Positions 24,838 through 34,815 are shown, numbered from the stretch's first letter. The stretch: 64,000 nt of DNA from Adhaeribacter aquaticus DSM 16391 (GCF_000473365.1 NZ_KI421517.1:62001-126000); one strand, 5' to 3'. Program-made: numbers and translations. The notes: generated from the letters alone by a model not told the origin.

Positions 24838-25135
24838 AAAATTTATAAAGGCCACAAACTATCTGTACAGCTTAGCCACCTCTCCTTCTGTTTGGAATAA
24901 AGGGTTCATAAACCAAAAAATTTAAGGAGGCAATTATAGGGACTCCTTACTAATTTACTTTATCCTGAAAGAAAAGTATAGTAATTCTCTTTATTTTACT
25001 TCAACAGATTTAACTTCTAAAAATCACGAAATAGGTAGGCTTAAGATTTAATAAGAACCTGTCTTTAATCAGAATCATGTATGCCCGGAAAATTTTCTTA
25101 TTCTACCATGACCGTGCAAAGCCAGCAGCAAAAAT

Positions 25136-25396
25136 TTAATATGCTATCGCTTTTAAGTAGTTTAAGCCTTTCTGCGTAATCACATATTTCTCCTGGCGGG
25201 CACTACGTTTCTCTAAATAGTTAGTCTTCAGGTATCGTTGTGCCAGTAACTGCTCAATATACTTGGCAGAATTAACGGACAGGCCTGATATAAGAAAATG
25301 TTCCAGAATAGCCGTTCGGCATTGTGCCTGTAAACAGAATTCTAACATTTCTTTTTTGACATCCTCTAAGGAGATAAATTCTTTTCCTGTTATCAT
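25136..25396 (-). CDS. Small winged-helix-like protein
   Basis: This 86-residue protein is mostly helical and ends with a pattern (EQLLAQRYLKTNYLEKRSARQEKYVITQKGLNYLKAI) resembling the recognition helix and wing of MarR/PadR-type folds, split here into two remarks: a helix EQLLAQRYL and a basic wing EKRSARQEKYVIT. It may bind DNA or act as a small transcription regulator. I do not recognise a named family. It has its own AT-rich upstream region and no operon partner. Confidence 0.5.
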   Translation of the reverse strand: MITGKEFISLEDVKKEMLEFCLQAQCRTAILEHFLISGLSVNSAKYIEQLLAQRYLKTNYLEKRSARQEKYVITQKGLNYLKAIAY

Positions 25397-25577
25397 ATTT
25401 TTGAAGTAATCCGGTTCTTAAATATTTGGATGGTAAACAATAGCAGGAAGCAAATAGAAAGATCTTACTAATAAAAAATAATTTTAACCTCCGTTTATCT
25501 AAATAAATGCAAAAGGAGATTAATAATTAGCCATAACAGTAAGATCTTTCTTTAATTAAATGTTTTCGGTTCTGGAC
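25397..25577. other. Short spacer between two small minus-strand genes
   Basis: AT-rich spacer in which I see no feature beyond room for the upstream gene's promoter. Confidence 0.3.
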
Positions 25578-25805
25578 CTAGTACTGAAACACAAAATTTG
25601 TGCCGTTACGTATCCACTTCTCATAAAAAGAGTTGTCGTTGAACTCGCCAGAAATCAATTTAAAATCTTCTTTATTCTTATCCGGACGGGAGTCCATAAA
25701 GCTTTTTAAAGATTTTTGGTTGTTATCTACCCAATCCTGCCCTTTTTTTAAGGCTACACATAAGTACTCATGGGTGGTAGTATCGACTAAATATTTTCTG
25801 TTCAT
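25578..25805 (-). CDS. Hypothetical 75-residue protein
   Basis: The protein begins MNRKYLVDTTTHEYLCVALKK and ends WIRNGTNFVFQY. It is hydrophilic, lysine- and asparagine-rich, and has no signal peptide or membrane segment. No family is recognised. It is on the same strand as the downstream winged-helix-like gene and the upstream cold-shock gene, but a terminator at 25876-25904 separates it from the latter. Codon use resembles its neighbours, so I accept it as a probable gene. Confidence 0.5.
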   Translation of the reverse strand: MNRKYLVDTTTHEYLCVALKKGQDWVDNNQKSLKSFMDSRPDKNKEDFKLISGEFNDNSFYEKWIRNGTNFVFQY

Positions 25806-25875
25806 CTGATTGATAAGAAATGATTGATTATTTTTCCAACCGGGCCGAATAGTTTTATCCTTTTCCGGTATGTCA

Positions 25876-25904
25876 ATAAAAAAGCCTTACTAGAAGTAAG
25901 GCTT
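25876..25904 (-). terminator. Intrinsic terminator of the cold-shock gene
   Basis: AAGCCTTAC and GTAAGGCTT form a perfect 9-bp stem with a 5-base loop, 24 bases past the cold-shock stop codon. Read on the minus strand it is followed by a run of six or more T. Confidence 0.85.
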
Positions 25905-25927
25905 AATTGGAATTATTATTTTAAAAA

Positions 25928-26119
25928 CTAAGCGAGTTTAACGTTAATCGCATTTAGTCCTTTTCTTCCTTCTTGCAGGTCAAAAGTTACCTGGTCATTT
26001 TCTCTGATGTTATCTATTAAACCAGATAAATGTACAAAGTAATCCTGATCTGAATTTGCTTCTTTAATAAACCCGAACCCTTTCAGGTCATTAAAGAATT
26101 TTACTGTTCCGTTATTCAT
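25928..26119 (-). CDS. cspA: CspA-family cold-shock protein
   Basis: This 63-residue OB-fold protein carries RNP1 (KGFGFI) and RNP2 (DYFVHLSG). It binds single-stranded RNA and DNA and acts as an RNA chaperone. The length is near the family norm of about 65-70. A terminator follows directly and the leader upstream is AT-rich, so it is a single-gene unit, probably abundant during growth shifts. Confidence 0.95.
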   Translation of the reverse strand: MNNGTVKFFNDLKGFGFIKEANSDQDYFVHLSGLIDNIRENDQVTFDLQEGRKGLNAINVKLA

Positions 26120-26607
26120 ATTGTGTTGTTATTATATACCTACTACATAAGTAGCGGCATATATGTTCCATTTTTTTACAATATAGACTAAATAATTTAC
26201 AATTCTAAATTTTTCAGCAATAGGCAATCATAATTTTAAGCTTAAGAAATGCTCTTTGGGTATTACTGGCTCGTGAATTTATCGGAAGCTCAACCTTATA
26301 TTTAGTAGTTTAAAGGAGGCATGAAACAGGCATGCCGGTAGTTAATTGGTCAGGAAGTAAAAAAATAGCAGATGGATAAATGTAAGATGCGAAACAAACA
26401 CCTCTCCTTTAAAATCCTTTTTAAAGCTTCTAAATTGTCTTTTATTGCATAATAGGTTACCAGTCACTTTTGAGAAATTGGGCTGGTGTGGATTTTAGTT
26501 GTATTAGCTTTTTCCTAGCCGACCACTAGATTTGGGCCGGCTAGGAAAATCTGTTTCCATTGGCAAACGCCTGTCAAAATAAAAATTTGCTTGAAGTAAA
26601 CTAAGGT
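26120..26607. other. Gap between the cold-shock and NADH dehydrogenase genes
   Basis: It contains the cold-shock leader and an inverted repeat at 26510-26549 described separately. No gene is seen in the rest. Confidence 0.4.
26510..26549 (-). terminator. Inverted repeat after the type II NADH dehydrogenase gene
   Basis: TTTTCCTAGCCG and CGGCTAGGAAAA form a 12-bp stem with a 16-base loop, about 60 bases beyond the stop. Neither side has a long T tail, so it may end transcription by stem strength or need a factor. Confidence 0.45.
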
Positions 26608-27978
26608 TTACTCCGTTTCATATTTATCAATAAACCTTCGTTTTGCCACATCACCCTTCCGGATGAACGGACGAATAATGAGGCGTGTGCTATTTTCATA
26701 GGTAAAGAATTTATAAATCCAGTTACTCAGCACCACCACCTTATTCCTGAAACCAATTAAATACATAATGTGCACGAACAACCAGATAACCCAAGCCAGG
26801 AAGCCGCCTAAATGCACTTTTTTAGACAAGTCCGCCACTGCTTTGTTACGGCCTATAATGGCAAGAGAGCCTTTGTCAAAATACTCGAAAGGTTCTAGTT
26901 CCTGCCCAGCAATAAGGCGCTTTAAATTTTTAGCTAATAATTTACCCTGTTGTATAGCGGGCTGTGCTACGCCAGGATGCCCTTTAGGCCATTTCTCAGT
27001 TTTCATAAAGGCAATATCGCCTATAGCAAAAATATTATTGAAGCCCAGTACTTGGTTATAATGATTTACCAATATACGACCTCTTTCAATAGATGCAGCC
27101 GGTAAGCCATCAATTAAAGCCCCCTGTACTCCAGCAGCCCACACCAAGGTTTGCGTCGGAATCTGTTCACCTCCTTTTATGGTTGCTAAATAGCCATCAT
27201 AAGTTTCTACTAAGGCATTCAGCTTTACTATAATATTTAATTCCTGCAGGTATTTTAATGCTTTGGCACTTGCCTCCTGCGACATTGGTGGCAGTACCCG
27301 ATCCATACCCTCAATCAGGTATATATTCATTTTGCTAAAATCTACATCCGGGTAATCTGTTGGCAGAATATGCTTACGCATTTCGGCCAGGGCACCAGCT
27401 GTTTCTACCCCGGTAGGACCACCTCCAACGATTACAAAGTTCAGCAAGCTTTGCCGCAACACAGGGTCTTTGGTCATACTTGCCTGCTCAAAGCATTGCA
27501 GCAACTGGCTGCGGAGGTTCAGGGCGTGCGGGATCTGCTTTAATGGGAAAGCATTTTTTTTCACCTGTTCATTTCCAAAGTAATTTGATTTTGTACCAGT
27601 GGCAATAATCAGGTAATCATAAGCCAACTCCCCAATAACCGTTTGTACTGTTTTAGTAGCAGGATTGATACCCGTAACTTTTACCAGCCTAAAATGAAAG
27701 TCCTCGTACTTATCGCCGCCAAACATTTTCCGCAGAGGCTCTGCTATGGCATCAGGTTCCAGACCGGCAGTGGCAACCTGGTATAAAAGTGGCCAAAACC
27801 CATGGTAGTTCTGTCTGTCGAACATAACAATCTGAAAATCTTTGCACTGTAGTTTTTTCGCTACATTTACGCCCCCAAATCCACCTCCTATAATAACAAC
27901 GCGGGGCTTAGTGGTATCCGGAATATTAAGTGAAAGGGTATCAATTGTCTTTATATTATCCATATTGTTAGTCCTCAT
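26608..27978 (-). CDS. Type II NADH dehydrogenase (NDH-2)-like flavoprotein
   Basis: This 456-residue FAD enzyme has an N-terminal FAD Rossmann motif (IIGGGFGG), a second NAD(P) motif (VGGGPTGVETAG) and the FAD-anchoring segment IFAIGDIA. Near the C terminus a hydrophobic segment (WVIWLFVHIMYLIGF) and an amphipathic tail should attach it to the inner face of the membrane. NDH-2 passes electrons from NADH to menaquinone without pumping protons. The annotated start has a second methionine 5 residues in, and either could be used. It is monocistronic. Confidence 0.9.
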   Translation of the reverse strand: MRTNNMDNIKTIDTLSLNIPDTTKPRVVIIGGGFGGVNVAKKLQCKDFQIVMFDRQNYHGFWPLLYQVATAGLEPDAIAEPLRKMFGGDKYEDFHFRLVKVTGINPATKTVQTVIGELAYDYLIIATGTKSNYFGNEQVKKNAFPLKQIPHALNLRSQLLQCFEQASMTKDPVLRQSLLNFVIVGGGPTGVETAGALAEMRKHILPTDYPDVDFSKMNIYLIEGMDRVLPPMSQEASAKALKYLQELNIIVKLNALVETYDGYLATIKGGEQIPTQTLVWAAGVQGALIDGLPAASIERGRILVNHYNQVLGFNNIFAIGDIAFMKTEKWPKGHPGVAQPAIQQGKLLAKNLKRLIAGQELEPFEYFDKGSLAIIGRNKAVADLSKKVHLGGFLAWVIWLFVHIMYLIGFRNKVVVLSNWIYKFFTYENSTRLIIRPFIRKGDVAKRRFIDKYETE

Positions 27979-28322
27979 ATGTTTATTAACAGGAGTAAGC
28001 CTCCTCTGACTCTCCTAAAAAGTGTCTTTCCTCCTATCCTACTTTAATTTTAATATAGAGTTTTATTGATTTAAAACTTTCTTGTTCTTTTGCTTACAAG
28101 AAAGGTGAATTTATATGCTTCGGGGTTTACTTAAGGCTTGGTAATTCTATTATAAAACCAACACTACCGGCGCTCAAGAAGATACCAGCTAAACTTATAT
28201 ATCCGGCTTAACCCACTCCCATTAGAACACCACTCAAGAATAAGGTATTGAAATAATTGCAAGTATTTTATTTTACTTTTTTTAACTGTATAATTGACAT
28301 TTAATTATTTTATCCACTACTT

Positions 28323-28427
28323 ATGTCTTCTTCTTCTCCCTTTGTAAAGTTAATTTTCACCATACTTTGGATTTCCTTTAGTCTAATAGCTACTGCACAA
28401 AAGCTTCAGTTGCCAAACCCCTTTTAA
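28323..28427 (+). pseudogene. Orphan signal-peptide fragment
   Basis: A 34-codon frame starts MSSSSPFVKLIFTILWIS and ends in a clear signal-peptidase pattern (SLIATAQ), followed by only eight residues (KLQLPNPF) before TAA. This looks like the 5' end of an exported-protein gene whose body has been lost or frameshifted. I cannot name the parent. Confidence 0.35.
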
Positions 28428-28711
28428 TTGGCTAGTATGGGGGAACAGGTTACGTGGGGATTAGTTGCTCCGGCAAAGCTTCATTTTAAAGTTAGATGAT
28501 AGCGGTAACGGTATAATGTTGAGAATAACAATGCAAAAAATAAAAAGCATTAATAACCTTCTTTTTTTAAGAATTATAGAATACAAAAAAATACGGTCCC
28601 GAGGGTTTTACTTTCCCAAAGCCTAATAAAGGTACCAATGTCTATATTTGAGCCTATTCTATTAGTAATATTTAAATGTCTGCCAATGCTGGGAGTTAGA
28701 TATAAAGTTTT

Positions 28712-28962
28712 CTAAATATTGGTGCCGTTATCTTCGTAAAAGTGAGTAAGCCTTTGACCAAAAAACCAGGTTGGTAGGTTGGGGAATTTTATAGAATAAT
28801 GAAAATTTAGTTTATACTCAAGTATGAATTGAACAAAAGAATTTAATTGTGAGGAACCGTAACCAATATTAAAGCCAAGGTTGCTTTTTTTTGTTATATC
28901 TCTATTAAACCTATATGGATCAAATCTAGTAACCCAACTCCAAGCGCTGCTTCCCATTTTCT
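28712..28962 (-). pseudogene. Decayed outer-membrane beta-barrel protein gene (C-terminal part)
   Basis: Two overlapping frames together read like the end of a small beta-barrel protein. One frame gives WEAALGVGLLDLIHIGL, and after a shift near 28910 the other gives ITKKSNLGFNIGYG, a strand region (LEYKLNFHYSIKF) and a tail TWFFGQRLTHFYEDNG. Alternating hydrophobic residues suit beta strands. The upstream part has stops in all relevant frames. It is most likely a frameshifted remnant. Confidence 0.45.
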
Positions 28963-29145
28963 ATTTTGGGTAAAAGCACCATTATTAAACATTAGTAAAA
29001 ATTATTTAACCTTAGTAAAAATGCAATCATAAATGGTCTTTTCATTTTAAACAGATTTTTCTTTAATATAAATGAGAACTAACTGTAAGCGATTTAATAT
29101 GGCTTACTTACTTTTATACTTTCTTCCATGCTTCTTTCTAAAAAA

Positions 29146-30024
29146 TTAGAAACCGGCGACCTTCAGATATTCCTGTTTGTATTTCAAAGGTGAAGTTCCG
29201 GTGAAATCTTTAAATTGTTTGTTAAAGTTAGATAAGGTATTAAAGCCGCATTCGTAACAAATCTGGGCTATGGAGTCTTTATCTTCCATCAATAATTTAC
29301 AGGCAAAGCTTATCCGGAGCTCACTTAAAAAAGCTGAAAATGGTTTATTGGTCCGGCTTTTAAAATATCTACTGAATGCCGTTGGGGACATATTGGCCAG
29401 ATCGGCCACTTCTTCCAGCATAATATCCCGCTTAAAATTTTTCATAATAAAATTATACACCTCCCGCATCCGGTCATTATCTTTCTCATTGCCCGAATTG
29501 ATGTATCCCACGCTTGAAATAAAGTTAAAGTCTTTAGCTTCCGCTAACTGATGCAGAATGGCAAGCAACTGAATAATACCCTCCACCCCTTTTAACTCAA
29601 TCAAATCCCACATCATTTGGGTAACGGCTGGCACAGTTTGTCCTTTAAAGCTAAGCCCTCTTTTCGCTTTCTCAAATAATTGATGGATCTCCAACATTTC
29701 CTCCTTATGGAGTAAGCTATCCGAAAGAAGGTGTTCCGGAAAATAAATAACAATGCCTTTTACCCGCAACTTATTTTCCCGGTTAAAATAAAAATCATCG
29801 TTGCGCCACAAGTGAGGTACATGCGGACCAGTAAAAACCAAATCTCCTTCCTGAAAATGACTAATATTGTCACCAATAAAACGGGTGCCGGTTCCCTGCA
29901 AAACCACAAATAATTGGTATTCGGAATGCGCATGCCAGTTGGTGTCAAAAAAGGGGTCATCCAAGTAATTGATAATATACGCTTTTGAGGCCGGAATCTC
30001 TGATTTGTGTAAAGCGCTGCGCAT
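29146..30024 (-). CDS. AraC-family transcription regulator
   Basis: This 292-residue regulator has an N-terminal cupin sensor domain (the HxHxE-like WHAHSEYQ at about 31-38, and VFTGPHVPHLW) and a C-terminal double helix-turn-helix (about 190-285) with MSPTAFSRYFKSRT and the second-helix signature CYECGFNTLSNFNKQFK. It is divergent from the ThuA-dehydrogenase fusion gene, with 134 bases between starts. It is therefore the likely regulator of that cluster, perhaps responding to a sugar. That link is inferred from position. Confidence 0.9.
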   Translation of the reverse strand: MRSALHKSEIPASKAYIINYLDDPFFDTNWHAHSEYQLFVVLQGTGTRFIGDNISHFQEGDLVFTGPHVPHLWRNDDFYFNRENKLRVKGIVIYFPEHLLSDSLLHKEEMLEIHQLFEKAKRGLSFKGQTVPAVTQMMWDLIELKGVEGIIQLLAILHQLAEAKDFNFISSVGYINSGNEKDNDRMREVYNFIMKNFKRDIMLEEVADLANMSPTAFSRYFKSRTNKPFSAFLSELRISFACKLLMEDKDSIAQICYECGFNTLSNFNKQFKDFTGTSPLKYKQEYLKVAGF

Positions 30025-30158
30025 TTCTCCTAAATAATAATATAAAATCTAAATTTCCAACTAAAATATATCAAAAAACAGTCAGAAATAGTAAATAAGC
30101 AGAAAGATTTTTAAAATAAAAACGTGCAAACTTGTAATAACATCCACCACCATAGTTA

Positions 30159-33100
30159 TTGTACATGAAAAAGTTTGCATCTTTTGGTTTAATCGTTATC
30201 GGCCTCCTGGCCAATGGTTGCACCAAACTATCTTCCTCTAAAACACCCGACGATACTGGCTCCGCCAGTGGGCCGCGTCGCATCGAAGTTTTATTCCTGG
30301 GGCACGAAAGTGAGCATCATAATTCTAATAAATATGCGCCAGGTTTAGCTAATGCTTTGTTCAGCCGGGGGATTAACATTACCTATACCACCAATCCGAC
30401 CGATTTAAATTCCCAAAACTTAAAGAAATATGATGGCCTGGTAATATATGCCAACCATGACAAAATGGAACCGGCACAGGATAAGGCTTTAACAGAGTTC
30501 GTAGAAAGTGGAAAAGGCTTGATCCCAATTCATAGCGCCTCTTTTTGCTTCCGCAACTCCCCTGCTTATGTAAAAATGGTAGGGGGTCAATTCAAAAGTC
30601 ATAAGACCGGCACCTTTACCACTGAAATAGTTAATGCTAAGCACCCCACCATGCAAGGTATGGCTCCATTTGAAACCTGGGATGAAACGTATGTGCATTC
30701 CCAATTGCAACCGGACAATGAAGTACTTATGGTACGGGACGAAGAAGGCCGGAAAGAACCCTGGACCTGGACCAGAACCCAAGGCAAAGGACGCGTTTTT
30801 TATACCGCTTATGGCCACGACGAACGCACCTGGAATAACCCATCTTTCCAGCAATTAGTTGGTAATGGCATTTTGTGGGCGGTAGGCGAAAAGCCAAATA
30901 AGTTATTAGCAAAATATGCCCCGCCTGCCTTAACCTATAACGATGGCCATGAAATTCCAAATTACGAAAAACGCAATCCTGCTCCCAAATTCCAGAACCC
31001 GCTCTCCACAGCCCAGTCGCAGAAATTAATTCAGGTTCCGACTGACTTTGAAGTAGAATTATTTGCGGCAGAACCAGATGTTGTAAATCCTATTTCTATG
31101 GCCTGGGACGAAAGAGGTAGGTTGTGGGTTATAGAAACAGTTGATTATCCGAATGAGGTGCGGGATGAAGATGGTATAGGAGACGACCGTATTAAGATTT
31201 GTGAAGATACCAACGGGGATGGCAAGGCCGATAAGTTTACCATCTTCGCAGATAAATTGAATATCCCGACCAGTTTAGTATTTGCCAACGGGGGCGTTAT
31301 TATTTCGCAGGCACCGGTATTCCTGTTTTTAAAAGACACAAACGGCGATGATAAAGCCGATGTGCGAGAAACCATTATTACCGGCTGGGGTAAATCCGAT
31401 ACTCATGCCGGGCCTTCTAATTTAAAATACGGCTTAGATAATAAAATTTATGGTACAGTTGGGTATGCTGCTTTCAATGGCAAAGAAGGTGACCGCAATA
31501 TTCAATTCAGCCAGGCCCTCTACCGGTTTAACAAAGATGGAAAAAGCCTGGAGCACCTGGCTAAAACCAGCAACAATACCTGGGGCTTAGGCTTCACCGA
31601 GAATTTTGATATTTTCGTATCTACCGCGAATAACACCCACAGCGCCTTTTATTATATGCCTGATAAATATACCAGGCGGGTATTGGCACCAGCCAACCAA
31701 CCAATAGCGCAAGCCAATGCAGTAGTTACCAACACTTCCAATACGCCAGCACCGGCCGCTAACCCGGTAGTGCAGGGTATTAAGAAAATAGATGGCCACT
31801 ACGCCATGCATACCATGACCCATAACCTGCGCCAGGTTGATGTACACGGTGGTTTTACTGCGGCTGCGGGACATAATTTTTACACCGCCCGTAATTTTCC
31901 AAAAGAATACTGGAACCGCATTGCCTTTGTTTGCGAACCAACCGGTCGCTTAGTACACCAGGCCATTCTGGAACCAAGTGGCGCAGGTTATGGAGAAAAA
32001 GATGGATGGAACTTCTTTGCCTCCAGCGACGATTGGGTAGGCCCGGTACATGCCGAAGTAGGACCAGACGGAGCGGTTTGGGTAGCCGATTGGTATGACT
32101 TTATCATCCAGCACAACCCAACGCCTTCTCCGCAAAATGGAGGTTACCAGGCACAAAATGGAAAAGGAAACGCTTACGTAAATCCGCTCCGTGACCGCCA
32201 ACGGGGACGCATTTATCGGGTAAAATATAAAGGCGCTAAGTCTTCCACCCCAGTTAAACTGGATGTTACTAAACCAGAAACTTTAGTAGCTGCCTTGCAA
32301 AATGACAATATGTTCTGGCGGACTTCTGCCCAGCGCTTGATTGTAGAAAATAAAATAACAGCCGTTATACCCGAATTAATAAAAATAGCCGCTAACCAAA
32401 GCGTAGATGAAATTGGCATTAATGCGCCTGCCGTACACGCCCTGTGGACCTTGCATGGCTTAGGTGCTTTAGATGGCAACAATGCCGGTGCTTTACAAGT
32501 AGCTATGCAGGCACTTAAACATCCGGCAGCGGGGGTTCGAAGAAATGCATTACAGGTTTTACCAAAAACTCAGTTGGTTCAGGAGGCTATTTTAAAAGCC
32601 AATTTACTAACTGATTCGGATCTGAATACCCGCTTAATATCCTTGTTAGCCTTAGCTGAAATGCCAACTTCCGCCCAAACCGGCGAGGCGTTAGCCATGG
32701 CTAGTATGGTGGCCGAAAATGAAAAAGATCCTGCTTTAGCTCAGGCTTTATTCGTAGCAGTTGGCCGGCATCAAGCTGGATTTAAAGCCGCCATGACGCA
32801 ACATAGCCACCACCAGATGGCCGGTAATTCCGGAACATTGATGGCCCGTATTATGGAGAGTCTGGATCGGGATGTGCGCGTATTAGATAAATGGTCCACC
32901 ATTCCAGCCAACCAGGCTCCAAATGTAAACGGCAAAGAAATAAATATACGGGCAGCCATTATAAAACCAAGGACGGGTGCCTTATCGGGTGTAGTGGCAG
33001 CACAGGGAAACCAGGAGAATGGCTACGGGATATATGTAGCTGACGAAAAAATCAACCTGTTAGTAAAGCAAAAAGGTAAAGCCTATTCCATTGCGGCTCC

Positions 33101-33788
33101 TGTTCCGGATGCCAACCGATTCCAGGTAGAAGGTGTGCTGCAAAAAAATGGCAATATGCTTTTGCTGGTAGATGGTAAAGAAGTAGCCAAAGGAAAAGCA
33201 CCAGGAGCTTTTCAAACTGCCTTACCGGCCAATTTAGTAGTTGGCTTTGATGGCAAATCAGGAGAGAAATTTGGCCCTTATGCCGATAACTTTAACCTGA
33301 CCGGCAATATCGCGAATGGTTTTGTTGAGGTTAGCAATGGGTCTACCAAAGTGGGCCAGGTTGCCGAAAAAGCCGATGTTACTGTTACAATTAAGGTAGT
33401 GAAAGACCAGATGCAGTTTGATAAGAAAACTTTCTCGGTTAAAGCCGGACAAGTAGTAGAATTAATTCTGGAGAATACCGATTTCATGCTGCATAACTGG
33501 GTACTTACCCAAATGGGGGCCATGAATAAAGTAGGCGCGGCGGCCGACAAAATGGCCAGCGATCCGAAAGGTTCTGAGAAAAATTATATACCGAAAATGC
33601 CGGAAGTTTTAGCTGCTACCGAACTGGTAAACCCAGAAACCAGAACAGTAATTCGTTTTAAAGCACCCGAAAAAACAGGTGACTATCCGTATGTATGTAC
33701 GTTCCCGGGACACTGGCGAATCATGAACGGAACAATGAAAGTAGAGAAAGCAATTCTACCCGAAAAGTCAGCCAGTATTACGCGGTAA
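30159..33788 (+). CDS. ThuA - PVC-type dehydrogenase - HEAT - cupredoxin fusion lipoprotein
   Basis: This 1209-residue protein starts with a lipoprotein signal (LLANGCTKL). A ThuA-like glutamine-amidotransferase-fold domain (about 44-240) comes first. A PVC-type membrane-bound dehydrogenase propeller (about 290-690) has calcium-like loops DTNGDGKAD and DTNGDDKAD. HEAT-like helices (about 700-900) and a LamG-like sandwich (about 920-1080) follow. The C terminus (about 1085-1200) is a blue-copper domain with H1112, C1180, H1185 and M1189; the string CTFPGHWRIM has azurin spacing. No CxxCH heme motif is present, so copper replaces the usual cytochrome c as electron acceptor. It probably oxidises a sugar outside the cytosol. 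Confidence 0.85.
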   Translation: MYMKKFASFGLIVIGLLANGCTKLSSSKTPDDTGSASGPRRIEVLFLGHESEHHNSNKYAPGLANALFSRGINITYTTNPTDLNSQNLKKYDGLVIYANHDKMEPAQDKALTEFVESGKGLIPIHSASFCFRNSPAYVKMVGGQFKSHKTGTFTTEIVNAKHPTMQGMAPFETWDETYVHSQLQPDNEVLMVRDEEGRKEPWTWTRTQGKGRVFYTAYGHDERTWNNPSFQQLVGNGILWAVGEKPNKLLAKYAPPALTYNDGHEIPNYEKRNPAPKFQNPLSTAQSQKLIQVPTDFEVELFAAEPDVVNPISMAWDERGRLWVIETVDYPNEVRDEDGIGDDRIKICEDTNGDGKADKFTIFADKLNIPTSLVFANGGVIISQAPVFLFLKDTNGDDKADVRETIITGWGKSDTHAGPSNLKYGLDNKIYGTVGYAAFNGKEGDRNIQFSQALYRFNKDGKSLEHLAKTSNNTWGLGFTENFDIFVSTANNTHSAFYYMPDKYTRRVLAPANQPIAQANAVVTNTSNTPAPAANPVVQGIKKIDGHYAMHTMTHNLRQVDVHGGFTAAAGHNFYTARNFPKEYWNRIAFVCEPTGRLVHQAILEPSGAGYGEKDGWNFFASSDDWVGPVHAEVGPDGAVWVADWYDFIIQHNPTPSPQNGGYQAQNGKGNAYVNPLRDRQRGRIYRVKYKGAKSSTPVKLDVTKPETLVAALQNDNMFWRTSAQRLIVENKITAVIPELIKIAANQSVDEIGINAPAVHALWTLHGLGALDGNNAGALQVAMQALKHPAAGVRRNALQVLPKTQLVQEAILKANLLTDSDLNTRLISLLALAEMPTSAQTGEALAMASMVAENEKDPALAQALFVAVGRHQAGFKAAMTQHSHHQMAGNSGTLMARIMESLDRDVRVLDKWSTIPANQAPNVNGKEINIRAAIIKPRTGALSGVVAAQGNQENGYGIYVADEKINLLVKQKGKAYSIAAPVPDANRFQVEGVLQKNGNMLLLVDGKEVAKGKAPGAFQTALPANLVVGFDGKSGEKFGPYADNFNLTGNIANGFVEVSNGSTKVGQVAEKADVTVTIKVVKDQMQFDKKTFSVKAGQVVELILENTDFMLHNWVLTQMGAMNKVGAAADKMASDPKGSEKNYIPKMPEVLAATELVNPETRTVIRFKAPEKTGDYPYVCTFPGHWRIMNGTMKVEKAILPEKSASITR

Positions 33789-33909
33789 ACCTTAAGAAAT
33801 AATACCAAGAAAGCCCGGTGCAGGAGATACAATAAAAGTAGGCTCCTGTCCAGGCACTTAAGCAGTACCCTCTAATCAATAATTATTTAAAAGAAGCTGT
33901 ATTACTATT

Positions 33910-34815
33910 ATGCCTTTAGATATAACCTTTGGAGTAAGCACCTGGCTCTGGACTTCTCCATTCTCTACTGAATCCATTTCGTTGTTTCCCAAAATTAAAG
34001 CTATGGGCTACGACAAAGTAGAAATTGCCGTAGAAGATCCGGCTTTGATAGATACTAAAGTGGTAAAACGGGCTTTAGACGAAATCGGGCTGGGCGTGCT
34101 TGTTTGCGGGGCCTTTGGCCCTACCCGCGATTTAACCAGTGCGGACGAAACTTTAAGGCAAAATAGCTTAAACTATATAGAAGCCTGCCTGGATATTTGT
34201 GTAGAACTAGGTGCCCCTTTTTTTGCCGGACCTATGTATTCCGCAGTGGGAAAAGCCCGACAGGTATCGCCGGAGCAAAAACAAACAGAATGGCATTTAG
34301 CCGTTACTAACCTGCAAAAAGCCTGCGATATGGCTCAAGCCCGTAACCTTTATTTGGCACTGGAACCACTAAACCGGTTCGAATCGGACTTAGTTAATAC
34401 GGCCGAAGATGTAACCCGATTAGTAAAAGATATCAACCATCCAGCTGCTAAAATTATACTGGATGGATTCCACATGAACATTGAGGAACCGGATATAGAA
34501 GAAGCCATAATAACTGCTGGTAAAAATTTAATTCACTTGCAGGTTTCTGAAAATTACCGGGGCACACCTGGAACAGGCCAAACACGCTGGGACGCCTTTA
34601 AAAAGGGTTTAAAAGCCATTAATTACACCGGCACAGTTTCCATTGAAAGCTTTACCCCGGCTAATAAAGAACTGGCCGGTGCCGTATGTATCTGGAAGCC
34701 ATTGGCCTCAAGCCAGGATTCTTTTGCCGCCGAAGGCATTAAATTCCTAAAGAATTGGGCTGGAGAAAAAGACAAAAAGCCTGCTCCTGCCAGTGCTTCC
34801 TTTATCGAATTATAA
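33910..34815 (+). CDS. Sugar epimerase/isomerase, D-tagatose/D-psicose 3-epimerase-like
   Basis: This 301-residue TIM-barrel protein belongs to the xylose-isomerase-like family. Metal-binding residues are seen in LEPLNRFE, the hallmark LDGFHMNIEE, HLQVSENYRG and SIESF. The FHMNIEE motif is typical of D-tagatose/D-psicose 3-epimerases and related keto-sugar epimerases. It is cytosolic and 121 bases after the ThuA fusion gene, and it is followed at once by a Gfo/Idh/MocA gene. The trio suggests oxidation of a sugar followed by epimerisation and reduction. Confidence 0.85.
   Translation: MPLDITFGVSTWLWTSPFSTESISLFPKIKAMGYDKVEIAVEDPALIDTKVVKRALDEIGLGVLVCGAFGPTRDLTSADETLRQNSLNYIEACLDICVELGAPFFAGPMYSAVGKARQVSPEQKQTEWHLAVTNLQKACDMAQARNLYLALEPLNRFESDLVNTAEDVTRLVKDINHPAAKIILDGFHMNIEEPDIEEAIITAGKNLIHLQVSENYRGTPGTGQTRWDAFKKGLKAINYTGTVSIESFTPANKELAGAVCIWKPLASSQDSFAAEGIKFLKNWAGEKDKKPAPASASFIEL

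Larger units (their letters stand above)
27979..29145. other. 1.2 kb of mostly non-coding, partly decayed sequence
   Basis: This region holds the NADH dehydrogenase promoter, an isolated signal-peptide-like frame at 28323 and a decayed beta-barrel gene near 28.7-28.96 kb, both listed separately. The rest shows nothing I can name. Confidence 0.5.
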
